Shown here: in pieces, positions 1 through 12,116 of the stretch | How the letters are laid out: the number at the start of each line of letters is the position of its first letter | Position numbering within the stretch: the first letter of the stretch is position 1 | Source: Linepithema humile | Taxonomy: Eukaryota > Arthropoda > Insecta > Hymenoptera > Formicidae | NCBI RefSeq assembly: GCF_040581485.1 | Contig: NC_090129.1 | Coordinates: 8,976,501 to 9,040,500 of the forward strand | Direction: 5' to 3' | DNA length: 64,000 nucleotides | The notes under the pieces: model-generated | What the model saw: the letters and a program-made list of their open reading frames with translations, nothing else | Told to the model about the DNA's origin: nothing | Databases searched by the model: none | Made by a program: the position numbers and the translations under genes

Positions 1-1529
1 CTTGTGTTTTGTCTTACATTAATATTAGCAAATTATTACAACATCTAGCAAATGCTAGATACGTTTCTCTACAGAAATTTGCGACAAATTGTCATATTCT
101 GGTTTGTGCATACGATTTTGAAGATAAGTCACCTAAATTGTATCACGCGAGCAATTGTGTTCGCTGGCAGTGTTCGATAGAAGCGTAGACCGTGAAAGGA
201 CAAAGAAATGATTGAGTATATAACAGTAACATACGAACAAACAAAGGATCCAATGGATGTCTGTGCATCGAGTGCGATCCTTTATTTGAGCAAGTTACCA
301 TAGAAATTGCGATAACGAGTGTTATCGCTGTTCGTGCGTCACACATACACGAGTCTAATGCGTCCATAGCGTTCGAAAATTCCATCTTGCAACTCGTTAA
401 AAACGTGTAATATTTTAAATTGGATTAATGATTTTATACGGTCAATTTGTTTTACTAAAATAATAAATTCCGATATTATACATATTACGTGTAAATGTAT
501 TTAACTTATGCAAAAAAAAAAAGTATTTAAAAATGCAGATTTTTATTTGTCATAAAATAATAAATCTTCTTGTATAAATATACTGAATTTCATGAAGTCA
601 TTTATTTACACACTCGGATTTCAGTTAAACAGTAGCAATATTGTACCACGCCATCGAATATTTATATTATCTGCAAAAGATTTGCAATACTCTGTATAGA
701 GAAAATTACAGTTGCACGATAAAATTAAATAATAAATGTTTAATGCTTAATTACTCTCTCAATTGCTATCAACTTTTTAAATTTTATGTATAAATATTAT
801 GAATTGAATTGATGTCGTCTTTAAAATGACTTTTAATAGATTAAGATTTTACTTAAATTAAATTAAGATTGAACGTACAGCACATAATGCACAACTCTAT
901 CTTTCCGCGCGCGATATCCCTGTGCATATAAGCGCTACAATTAAATCTTTGCGATAATAATCTGTGTTAGAAATCCGGTTCGAGCCATTGCGCACGAGCC
1001 ATTATCAGTGAATTGTTTAACCATGTTGCTGCTCGCTCATGCTATTCATAAGCTAGTAATTCGCTGTCGGCCATTTCATGCAGTAGCGAATGAAGATGCA
1101 CAGAAATTATGTAATTTAAAAGCTCTTTTTGCAAGAACGCTGTGAAACATTTTAAATCAAGATAAATCTTCAAAAAAGATAATATTATTTTAAAGAACTG
1201 ATAAGATCTCAAAAATAAAAAATATCTAATCATTTCTATATAAATATCAAGATTTTTATCAAGGAAGTTATACGCTTATACGTTTAAAGAGCAATTTAAT
1301 TGATTTTACGTAGTAAAATTATACATTCATATGTAAAAAAATGAGGATTATGTCTTTATAAAATTATTATAAATTTTGAACTTCCAGAAACGCAATTAGA
1401 AGAATAAGAAACTCCGTTTCATTACGTTTATCTCGCTTTCTATAGTGTTTAAACCAATTAAAACTGGCTTACCATCAACCCCTATTACTAGTTTACGTCA
1501 TTACCGTTATTGTTCATCAATGTGCACAA
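1..1529. other. AT-rich non-coding DNA
   Basis: No gene is seen. The sequence is AT-rich with short A and T runs, and no reading frame exceeds about 80 codons. No splice-bounded exon, transposon end or RNA gene is recognised. If the minus-strand transcript starting near 10.9 kb extends this far, the stretch could be its intron or 3' part, but nothing here demonstrates that. Confidence 0.5.
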
Positions 1530-2110
1530 AGCCTTACTGTTCCATCTTCGTCAGCCGCGTTCGTCAACCGCAGAGGCGCGACGTGCATTTACACACTACG
1601 CCGCAATACGTTTAATCCCAACATGCTAGCCTCATTATAATCCGGCGATTGACCAATAATGACGCTACGTTAAATGACCAACGGCGATGTGCATCGAGAA
1701 ATAGTCGGACGTTGCCGCCGCCGTCGCGACGCGACACAGCGCAACGGGACGCTGCGCTCAATCGGGGCTCGGGCGTTGCGCATCGATTCGGGATTACACC
1801 TCCGAGTAAGTGTTGTGTGCACGCGATACTCCACGCGAGAGCCCGGAATTATCTTCGTTAAGCCCTTAAGTGCTGCGGACCGCGTTCGTTGCGCCGCGAT
1901 GAATCGCGCGTTCATCCCCACGAATCGCGTATCCCCCCGCTGCATCTCGAATCCAATTCGATTCAGTGACACCCTCTCGAACCCCCCAGCGCGCTCGCGG
2001 TTCTCAATATTCCCTTTTACCTTTTGGCGTTGCCCTTTTTCGAGTACGCGTGGAATAAAGTGCGACATTTTCCAAGCTCTTTTTGACTATGGAACGAACG
2101 TTTTGACTTG
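1530..2110. other. CpG-rich block, possible regulatory element or 5' exon
   Basis: A sharp rise in GC with many CG dinucleotides, flanked on both sides by AT-rich DNA. Frames of about 130-150 codons are open on both strands at once, which is what GC-rich, stop-poor sequence produces by chance; the translations are Arg-rich and match no family I know. A donor-like GTAAGTG lies near 1805 on the + strand. A promoter or conserved non-coding element is as likely as an exon. Confidence 0.25.
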
Positions 2111-3426
2111 GAATGTATGTATATAATATATGGACATACGGATGAAACGTGTATAATATTCAAAGCGAGATGAAATGCTCGCTCTTTGCAGATGTTCTAG
2201 TATTGATTCTTTTTTTCTTTACAAAATACATGCATGTATAAGTAACTTGCTGTGGCAAAATAAAAATATTAACGCAAACTATTATTGATTTTACAATTTC
2301 TGATTTAATTGCTTGGTGCATATTGATGATATTGAGTATAAATGAAATAAAACAAGAACTTTCTAATAATAAAATAAAGAGTCGTAATCTAATTAATAGC
2401 AATCATAATTACTCAATAGCTGTCATGCCTGTTTCTGATTGCTTGTTTCTTGTTTATTTTTATTGTTAATTTTCTATCGACTGTTGAATGAACGAATAGT
2501 CAGCATTTTTCGATAATGTTATAAAAATTACTGCTTTCATAATTAAGAAATTAAATGTTCTTATTCTCAATCGCTTTATGATTTTTATTTCTTTTTTTAA
2601 ATTAATCTACAGAAAATTTAAAATTTAAAATCTTGGGAAATATTATATTGTAGATGAAATAAAAAAAAAATAATTTGATTTGAGAAAAATCTGCAAGAAA
2701 TTGCAAGAAATCTTGGACATAAGCTCAAGAAGAAGATACGACAATTTCGATGATTTGATGGTTGGATGCGTTTGAAGATTGAGCTCACATGGTGACATCA
2801 GAGGAATATGCATATAAACTATTCGTATCTTTATCGCGATAAAATCATGCTAGTGAAAGAACTCATTTTCTCGATAAAGTGAACGCCACTCAAGTAAGAC
2901 ATTTCCTTCATTTAATACGCTCGTAAATAACAAGACAACCGATCCACTTATGATATCAGTCGCTACTGCATGAGGTCCAATCTTAATTTGATCTATACAT
3001 CGATCGATAAACCAACAAGCTCTTGTCGCAATATACGTGAGAATTTAAATTGCTATGTTAGAGTAAACTTAGCTAATTGCTTTCTTTCATTGACAATTAT
3101 TTAATTAGAAATATCATTATAATTAAATTGTTATGACAATCGATGTTAATACAATCCTCACAACATTATTATTATAATTGATATGTATAAATAGATTAAT
3201 TTGTATTAATAATTTAGTAGAATTGTTTAATTATACCGACGGAAGTGCCATCGATTGCTACAGATTTTTTAATGCAGAATATAAATAAAAGTACGCGTAT
3301 TTTAATGCACTTTTGAATATTATTATTACTGTAGATGAAAAATATTATTATTATTTGCCTCAAAATGAATGTTGAACAGTTTTAATAGTTTCTCTGTTTT
3401 TATGACAATTAAACTTTCATTAGTGC

Positions 3427-3449
3427 ACTGCGTAATGAAATTACGCAGT
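3427..3449. repeat. Perfect 10-bp inverted repeat, 3-nt loop
   Basis: ACTGCGTAAT and its exact reverse complement ATTACGCAGT are separated by GAA, giving a perfect short hairpin in an AT-rich setting. GCGTAA recurs just downstream. Possible uses are a dimeric transcription-factor site or a small hairpin; neither is shown. Confidence 0.6.
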
Positions 3450-5594
3450 AAATGCCGTTGCGTAAATTATTTAATTTTGTTAATTGAAATCATCATTTAT
3501 GGTTAATTATGCAAATTAAATCCATGGAAAACTCTCAAACACAAATATTATCTTTCATCTCATATCTGAGATATATTACCACTATTTTATGAACCAGCTG
3601 CAATGGCACCCGACAATGAATATAAACAAGTCCATAACAGCAGGTTATCGGGTTACAAGTAAAATTAGTTGGACTTTTATTTATTACTAATAAATCACCC
3701 GTAAATAGGCTTTAATGCGTCGCCATATGGCGCAATATGACGACACATACGTTTTAAATAGAGTTCAAAGCTAAGATAATTATTTATTGTCCGTGCAAAA
3801 TAGATTGACGTGTATTTCAAATCCGTTCACAATGTTGCGAATAAAAGAAAAAATAAATTTGTAAAAAATATTGTAGGTAGTGCAAATTGAAATAAATTAA
3901 AACCAAGTAAACCCAGTAAAGCCGCACTAATCTGTTAATTAATTTTTAGCAAAACAATACTACGTAATAGTTCTTTTATATAAATTTTGTCATTACTTCT
4001 CGCCACTAAATTTTGTACACAAGTTCTTTTAAAACACAAACACAGTAATATCAGCAATCTAAACATAAAGTAATGTTATTTTATGTATAATAATAAATAT
4101 GTCGTTTTGCATTTCATAACATCAATTACATTATAAAGAAGCACAACAAGAATAAAGAACATTTGTTGAAAACAGGTCAGGAAATAACGCTGCGTTATTA
4201 TGGAGCAGCAAGATTGATTACGGGTGATGGTTCGTATATGCCGGATGTGATTAAGAATGAGATGTCAGAAATCTACGGTTGCTAGATTAATTGAAACAAA
4301 ATGAAATGGCTCTACATTAGCGGATAAGATTACAATTCTCGGATAGCACATTGGTATTTGAGTCAGGTCGAATGTTTTGTTGTATACTCGACAATACATA
4401 ATATAGCTCGAATCAATATTAGTCCGAAGGCTTCCGCGAATGTTTAAAACGCTTTTCCAAATAAATTTTGCAACGCTCTCGGTGTTAACAGCGCCGTTTA
4501 ATCGGAGATTAACATTGCGACGCGTATAAACGGTTACTGTGACCCGTGACATTTTCAATCATTCAAATTGCATTAGAGCCGGAATCCGGTAAAATTGAGA
4601 GCATTTTATGAAACACCATTACTCACAAAAAAACATAAATAAATAAAATTTTCATTTTTATTCCAATATCTTTTTGGATTATATAATGTTTAGAGACTTG
4701 TTCGATATGACAGATCGTTACAAAAATGATATATATATTTTGTTTTAAATTTTATTTTAAAAGTCAAAAAATGAAAAATATATTCAAATGTAAAAGTCAT
4801 TCGCTATTCTATTTGTCATTTGAGCTTTAAAATTCTGTAGGATAAATAAATTATCTCAAAAGAGTGAATTCACCAAAAGCATCATACAATTTTTATTTGT
4901 AAGGTAAAAGCCAAATATTTCATTATTTTTGTCAAAAAATTTATCCATTCGCTTAGTAAGTTAAATAAAAAAATCAATTCCTTATTAAATATACACCTAG
5001 CGTCTATTATAAAACGTTGTTATAAAGTGTTAGAATACTCTACAACATTTATTGTATTAATATATATATAGATAGCACGTGTATTCGAATATTTCTAAGA
5101 TAAAAAAGATATAAGATAGAGAAATTGCAGAAAAATAAATATAACGAAAGTCGGAGCCTATTAAGAGAGAATGGCAAGGCCAATTCTTTAATCTCTCGCC
5201 TCATTTATTCCAACAGTTTGACAATTTCCATTTAAATCACGTTTAAATGCGCGTGTTCTAATTACCAGGCTTTTCCAGCAAAATTAGGTACATGCTTGCA
5301 CGTTACAAGCGCACCCGTGTGGCATGCAAGCGCGTGGGCGAATATACGGTAGATTGTTCTCAAAAATCTGCATATACTAGTGTAGCAGAGTTTAATTTTC
5401 GAGATTTCAAATTGACTTCTTCATTGTCACATATTTTATTCTAGATAATTGTCATCTCATAAGTTTTTAACGGATAGTTACATAAACCTTCAAATAAAAT
5501 TTTCATTATCTTTACGAGAAATTTATTAATCAAAAATTTATTTAAAAAAAACAATGGAAAAATTATCCAATCAAAAATTAATCAAAATTAATCA

Positions 5595-5627
5595 AAGAAC
5601 CAATCAATTATTGACTGATTGGTTCTT
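5595..5627. repeat. Perfect 12-bp inverted repeat, 9-nt loop
   Basis: AAGAACCAATCA at 5595-5606 pairs exactly with TGATTGGTTCTT at 5616-5627. The arms contain CCAAT/ATTGG. Just upstream, the short word ATCAAAATTA is repeated, suggesting local slippage. Too short for a normal microRNA precursor. Confidence 0.6.
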
Positions 5628-6389
5628 AAGTTTACTTTGTTTAAATATTTTTACTTTCAATATTAAATAATTTAATTCAGTAATCTAACTGTGATTTTTA
5701 ATTATTAAATAATATATGATAGAGAAAATTACATAAAACAATCATATACGAATTTTTTACTACTCGATATAATTTGGCAGTCAAAAAGTCTGTGGACTCC
5801 ATTGCCGCCGTCGACTGATGCAAAAAAAAAAAAGATAAAAGGGATGCAAAAGTAAAAAGAAGTGGGTCAGCTGCATACAACTTGCGTTTATATAACGTAC
5901 GCGTCCATAAATCCAACAAGCATCGCGTTATGTCTTTTTTATTAAAATAATGTAATATTTAAAATGTAGCCGAAACTTTTTAGAATGTTGTTGTAACTAC
6001 TGTTATTTTTTCGAAACAAAATTCATAACTAAAGTAATAATTTATTATATATTGCATCGTATACGAGACTATGCTAAAACAAAAGTCTGAAAAATTATTA
6101 TGGCATTACGTATCTGTCACTATAGCAGTATAATTTGTACATTTTGTCTTGTTAAATTTATGATTTCCATGTAACAAATTAAAAATAAATTCTCCTCCCT
6201 GGCTATTAGCTATAAATGCTAAATTAGCGTTCATTATTCAACAATCAATAAAATGTGTCATTCATATTTGTTCTAAATTTTCATAAATAGTACGTAAAGA
6301 CATTTTCTGTTCGTATATTGCGATTAACATAACAACGCATTTTCTAATGCGTATGCCGTTTATTTCGCGCGTGTTTGTTTATTGCAATG

Positions 6390-6735
6390 TTTTCTTTGAC
6401 TGTCGCGGAGGTCTTAACCCTTCGAGATACAACATGAACATGTAATTTACAAGAAACGCGAGAGTTTTTATCCCGACCGACGTACCACTGTTACCTCGGT
6501 CAAACCTTTTCCTGACAGTGAGGGATTTTTCCGTCGTGTACAGCTACAACCATTGTCTGCCATTGACGAGCGGATTTTTGCTCGCTTCTTGGCTTTCTGG
6601 GACGCCTTTACCATTTCAAATAGAGAACGGGTGCCCCAGAAAATATGACGTCTGCGCGCCGCAAAACTTCGGTGCAATGTAAACGAGCGCTTTTCATTCT
6701 CCAGCGGGATTTAGCCGCCCCGCCTTCACCATTTA
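6390..6735. other. CpG-rich block in AT-rich DNA
   Basis: A moderately GC-rich island. A minus-strand frame of 69 codons (6468-6677) is open but shows no domain, signal peptide or splice context. A conserved non-coding element or an unrecognised exon are both possible. Confidence 0.2.
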
Positions 6736-9522
6736 AAATAGGGAATGAGCGAAATACCTCATGTAGTTACACCACCGTATAACTAATTTTACGTCTTGAT
6801 GGTTTGCTAGACATTACCGTCGTACAATACATGCAATTAGAATAAATGGCAATAATATTATAGCACGTTATATTTCCACGGTACACTATTTTTCTTATTT
6901 CAATTCAAATTCAGTTTTTCAGCTAATTGCAAATTTCTTTTTCAAATAAAATATTACAAATTACCGTTAAAAAAATAGATAAAGTAAAATAAATTTAAGC
7001 AAAATTTATGCTAATATAAATTTGCAAAGAATTAGTTACAGTATTTTTGTAATGGAATTTCCTCGATTACAAAATTTGATTGCATATTCTATCTATGTAT
7101 CTAATCTGCGAAACCTAATATAAAGCTATAGATAAGAAAGCGATCATGTATATAATCGTGTATGTAAAATGATCAAAATGTCAAATTAATACTAAAGCAA
7201 CATGATGTGTAATTATTAATGCAGGAAATAAGCCATCGAAGCAAATAAGTTAATAATCAAAAATAGCCTCTAGCGTTGCTCAAACAAGCGCTCGTTTCAC
7301 GCCTTATCGATGCAACGCCGTCCGCCATTTATTTCTCCAAACAAGATTTCATTCCGCGAACGATCTTGTCTCGATCAAGACATAATACGTTGGAATTTAT
7401 CGGGTGCCAAGAAGAGAAAAATGCCCGTAGATCGATAGCCCGAAGACTCGATCTTGCGTCCGGGACCGTTGGTGACCCGAGGGTATTTTAATTAAGTAAT
7501 TATCTACGAAATCACATGTGAGCACGTTATCTCGATCGAAGGTCTACACCGGCTCGTATGTTTCCCTGTCCTCTAAGTAATAAAACTCTGGACACACCAT
7601 ATGGTGCACACGATCAACGTATTAACCCTTTGATGGAGGCCACTAGCCGAAAGATATTAAAATGGTATTACACCGTAATAAAATTTGTTATTAGAAAATA
7701 CATTTCATCGTTTAGTTTGTTATAACATCGTTATTCAGGCGTATAATGTGGACATATTTTTTCTTGTAACACGCAGAAAAATGTTATGTTTGTTAATTAT
7801 TAATAATACTCTTCTCGATTCGCAATTATATTCTTAATTAAGTCAATATCAAAAATTTTTTAATAAGATTCAGAAATGCGGAAAGCGAGTCACGAAAGTC
7901 CTGCTATTTACAATTCATAATTTAGCTATTGACTTATAAATTACGAATATATGTAGAATCTCGAGTTAATAAAAGAAGTTAATAAAATAATTCGTATCTC
8001 TTTTTTTTAATAAGTAAAAAAAACTCAAGATTAAAAATCAATATTATTCAATCCTAAAATCCCGATTTGCTTAACAATCAGAGAAATTATGCAGCCATCA
8101 CCATAAGTAAATGCCGAGTTGTATTCACGTTATATTGCGAAATTCGTTTTCATTTTAATAAAGAGAATAGCTAACTTGCGATATAAATCCCGGCTTATAT
8201 AATTCTGCCTCGGGCACGGAAGCGTGCAGAGAAGGTTCGCTATGGAGAACAAGCGAATAGCCTAATTATTAATCGCTCACCCCCGCTCACTCGTATGCAA
8301 TATTCGAGAGTTTACTCAAATCTGCTTTTAAAGCTACCAACGGCAGCAAATTAAATATGCTATACAGATAACTCACTAATAATTTTAAAGAATGTATCAA
8401 GCAATTTGATTCAATTGTTGACTTTAATTCCTGTTTAATAATACGTAACAATAACATATGCTGATTCGACAATAATGACTATTTTGATTTGTAATTCTGT
8501 TGCCCATGAAAAATTATACAATTTTGCTGTTTGTGGCTGTTGTTAATCGCAATTTAAGATACAATAGTGTTATAAATTACTTATTATTTTAATGGAATTT
8601 ATAAAATGCTTGTTATTAAAATTAAAGTAAATAATTTAAATAATAAATATAATTTAGCAATTATTTCAATTTATGAAAAAAATTTGCAAACGTTAATATT
8701 TAATATTTAATTTCAAACAGAAAGCAAACGGAAATTTGATAAAAAAGTGAAGAAAATATTAGGAATGTATATGCACAAATGTATTAAGTAAAAAATGCTA
8801 TTTTAAATTTAATTTAAAATTTAAAATAATATAGGAAGAATGAGAAAAGTTATAATGTACACTATTTTTTCTTTTTTTTTTGGTGCTATGAGAGATACTT
8901 TTTACAAAGTCATATTTGAAAGACACTCAAATTTTACGTTATTCAATGAAAGAAAAGAATTGTTTGATGAAATACGCGCCATAAAAGCGAGTCGATTATA
9001 TGAATTGCTGTATAAACAATTGTCAATCAATAACCCCGGCTTTTTCGTCACACTAACGAACTGCGTACCTAAAACCGTACTTTGACAATTCGCTTCGTTG
9101 CCAAAAACATTGGCCAATTTAATTTATTGAGAAGATTAAGTTAAAGATATATTTATACGCATTTTAAAATAATATTGAATATATTTTTTTTTATAAAATT
9201 TATGTCTTCAGAATTTTTAAATTAAATCTTTTATATAATTAATGTTCCTAGAAAATTTTATTTTATATACCTATTTCATTATATATACCTATAATATTTA
9301 TCCTAATTTCTATCATTTTACGGTTTAAGAATAAAAAATAAATAAATTGCATACATTTGCGCAAATTCTGAAATTGCTGACTTATAAGATGAGTAGAAAC
9401 TAAAATTATTTCATTATTTATTTGTAAAAATGCAAATCCTAAATAAAAATGTAATTGTCAAAGTATAGTTTTCAGGAATTATATGTATAATAAATATTGA
9501 TAAATAAAAGAACAGTCAATTT
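6736..9522. other. AT-rich non-coding DNA
   Basis: No gene is seen. The short open frame at 8840-9085 (81 codons, +) has no recognisable domain, and overlapping frames run on the other strand. This lies downstream of the third exon of the minus-strand RNA that starts near 10.9 kb, so it could be its intron or last exon; no acceptor stands out convincingly. Confidence 0.4.
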
Positions 9523-9558
9523 TATAATTATACAAGTATAATGAATAAATTCACTCAC

Positions 9559-10880
9559 CGATTGTTGTACTCTAGCTAAGTACGCTCTCTCAGCTGTACC
9601 TGAAAAAATATCAATATATTTTAGTTCTTATAAGTATCATACATTTTATATATGTTAATTATTATGCATTATTATTTATATATTTCCATTTATATTTTAT
9701 TCAAGCATAACTATATGCAATAAACTGTGTAAATAATTACTTATACATTTTATAATAAATATTCGATAAATGTTTAATATTTTAAATATTTTTTCTTAAT
9801 ACACATTTAACAAGTACAAATTGTATATATGTACATTATCATAATTATGCAATTATCAAATTTAAATAGTAAATAAATAATTATATTCACCAGCTAGAGT
9901 ATTGCAGTGTGTTTTATAGCTGCAGATTCCATTTCAAACCGTTTTACGTCAGCTTCATTAAAGAATTGATGAATATTGAGAGCTCAAACTACTAAAACAG
10001 ACAATATTCAATAAGTATTTTAATAAATATCTTAACAAATATAATGTGTGTATATTTTTACTTGTGTACACATGTATTATCACAATATATTGTCTACATA
10101 TTTAAGAATGGTATTTATTAGATTAGATTACCTTATTGTCGTTTGCTGTACGTACTGGACTTTTGCTTTACAATTAGATTACTCGAAATTGATGAATATC
10201 GAAAAGCCACACTTATATACGCGTATTATCGAACACACGAAATTCAATCGATGCACTTCACTTACTCGAAAATCATACACGGATTCACGTGAGGAATTTG
10301 TTACACTGCGATACACGATAAATGCAAATACGAGATAAAATACATTTTGTGCTGTAATGCACTTAAAACGAACAAAACGACGACTGTTTTGGTGGTCGCT
10401 CCATAGATTGTCCGGTACGACAAACATAGTACAGCTACATTTTACTGATTTTATTCCGAACCGAATTTTTAGTATGTACATTCAATGAAGTAGTACGTGT
10501 ACATCGCGTCTGTACTCACTGCAACTGTATCGGTTACAATCCACAGTGCATTGGACTAACGAAATACCATAAATCGCGAGCGCGTACATGGTAAATAATA
10601 CATTCCGACAATCGCCCGTCATTTTAATCGACAGAAATCCGCACTTGTTACGCAATCGTTCAACGGGCAAAATCACAAATCATTCGTACTTTCCGTTCAA
10701 AATCAAGAAGAAATTACATTCAAATATATACAAATACAATTAAAACAATATTACGGCACGTTACTTTAATCGGCACTCCCGGCAAAAATACAGATTTTAG
10801 CACTTTTAACAGATAAAATACGCGGTTATAATCGCGAACATTCACACATTTCGAAACGACACAGCAAAACTAGAAACTGC
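9559..10880 (-). ncRNA. Predicted spliced non-coding RNA, left copy of divergent pair
   Basis: Read on the minus strand, exon 1 runs from an undetermined start near 10880 to 10520 with donor GTGAGTACA. Intron 1 is about 528 bp and ends in a TCTGTTTTAG acceptor. Exon 2 is 9991-9891 with a weaker donor, GTGAATATA. Intron 2 is about 291 bp with a TATTTTTTCAG acceptor. Exon 3 is 9599-9559 (41 bp) with donor GTGAGTGAA, so at least one more exon must lie to the left. Exon 1 contains an open frame whose Met-Thr-Gly-Asp-Cys start is followed by a hydrophobic stretch, but it stops two codons into exon 2 and is not matched in the right copy. I therefore favour a non-coding RNA; a lineage-specific micropeptide is the alternative. 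Transcription is inferred only from paired splice signals conserved between the arms. Confidence 0.5.
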
Positions 10881-11100
10881 TAGAACTATTATGGCGGTTG
10901 GAGGGAGTTCGCGTCACTTATGGTAAATCTCGATACCAGACGCGCCATCCAGGCAGCCTGGTATGTAGATGTAGCTCATTGAGTCGCGGCTCACTCAACC
11001 GCGTCTGCATTTTGGGCTCGCTGGATGGCGCGCTGGTATCGAGATTTATGATGAATGACGCGTAACCCCCTCCAGCCGCCATAATAGTTTCTAGCAGTTT
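10881..11100. promoter_or_regulatory. Predicted mirrored bidirectional promoter
   Basis: This is the centre of the inverted duplication. Both arms carry the same near-identical block in opposite orientation: CTGGATGGCGCG, then TATCGAGATTTA, TGACGCG, CCCTCC, and GCCGCCATAATAG (ACCGCCATAATAG on the left). The last resembles the YY1/Pleiohomeotic core GCCAT that is common near insect and vertebrate transcription starts. No TATA box is evident. The 68-bp spacer holds a small inverted repeat, TTGAGT..ACTCAA. Outward-facing donor sites on both sides place the two start sites within or just outside this block. Confidence 0.5.
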
Positions 11101-12116
11101 CTAGTTTTGCTGTGTTGTTTCGGAGTGTGTGAACGCTTCGCAATTAATCGCGTATTTTATCCGTTAAAAGTGTACAATAAGTCTGAATTTTTATCGGAAA
11201 TGCCGATTAAAGTAACGGGCGATTGCGGGAGTGTATTTATTGCTGATGTTGGCGATTAACGACATTTAGTCGATCGCCGTACCGTGGGAAATGAAAACGG
11301 CGCGAACAAATCCGGTGAGTACGGAATTTCGATGAAAATGATCGTTCAAAAGAATCGAGACGCTATTGCCAAACAATGTACTACTTTATAAGAATGAGGT
11401 ATCTTGAATATTCAGTTTCTCGGAATCGGGCAGAACATGAGAGTTGTTATGTTTTCGGTGACAACCTTGGCGCGACTGCTAATGTAGTTGTGTAGTTTGT
11501 CTCGCTCGCTCGAAGAATGTGTTTACTACGCGTGTGTTTACTAGACGCGCCGTGCGTATCAGGTTACTATTATATGCGCGAACGCGACCGCGGCAGAAAG
11601 TGCCTCTTTTATTCTTTTAGATCTCATTTCGTTTACGTTCGTGTAGCGTGGTGTAACGAGTGCGCGACGTGAATCCGTGTGACTTTCGCGTAAGTGAAGT
11701 GCGCGGCTTGTGTTTCGTTCAGTGCGGATTTCCGGAATTCATCGATTTTTCGATGGAGCTGATAAAGTGGGATCCGAGGTGGAATCTACAGCGGCGAAGC
11801 AGACTACAATACCCTAGCTGGTGAGTATAATTATTCATCATTCAAGTATGTGATTGCACATATACACACGTTACAATTTGTATTCGTAGAATATTTGTTA
11901 AGATGTTTGAAAATATTTATATTAGAATATTTATTAGAATCTTCAAATAATTATTTACTCAATTCATCGAATGTACTTATGTTCTAATCAAAAGTATTGA
12001 AATAATATGTAATAATCAAGATGCATAAAATGTGTGATAATTTATAATAACTAAAATGTGTATTAATTTTTCCAGGTACAGCTGAGAAGGCGTACTTAGC
12101 TAGGGTACAACGACTG
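11100..12116 (+). ncRNA. Predicted spliced non-coding RNA, right copy of divergent pair
   Basis: Exon 1 starts somewhere near 11100 and ends at 11314 (donor GTGAGTACGG). Intron 1 is 408 bp with acceptor TGTTTCGTTCAG. Exon 2 is 11723-11820 with donor GTGAGTATAA. Intron 2 is 255 bp with acceptor ATTTTTCCAG. Exon 3 is 12076-12116 (41 bp) with donor GTGAGTAAAT, implying further exons downstream. The spliced product would hold a 43-codon frame from ATG 11291 through exon 2 to a TGA in exon 3, but the left copy does not keep this frame. Conservation of splice sites without a conserved frame points to a non-coding RNA. The 408- and 255-bp introns are ordinary lengths for insects. Confidence 0.5.

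Larger units (their letters stand above)
2111..6389. other. AT-rich non-coding DNA
   Basis: Apart from two short perfect inverted repeats (3427-3449 and 5595-5627, listed separately) nothing is recognisable. The open frame at 4265-4558 (97 codons, minus strand) has no recognisable domain and no upstream or downstream gene signals, and is treated as chance. Confidence 0.45.

Noticed and set aside
1670..2126. Overlapping 132- and 150-codon frames on opposite strands
   Set aside because: CpG-rich sequence keeps both strands open; translations are Arg-rich and unrecognised.
10482..10676. Minus-strand frame in left exon 1 resembling a signal peptide with cysteines
   Set aside because: It overruns the splice donor, ends right after splicing, and is destroyed by a stop in the homologous right arm.
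11740..12116. A frame running from exon 2 into exon 3 that reads Asn-Thr-Leu-Ala-Gly-Thr-Ala-Glu in both arms
   Set aside because: It stays similar only because the DNA is similar; in the right arm a stop lies upstream in exon 2 with no Met, so it could not start there, and it matches no family I know.
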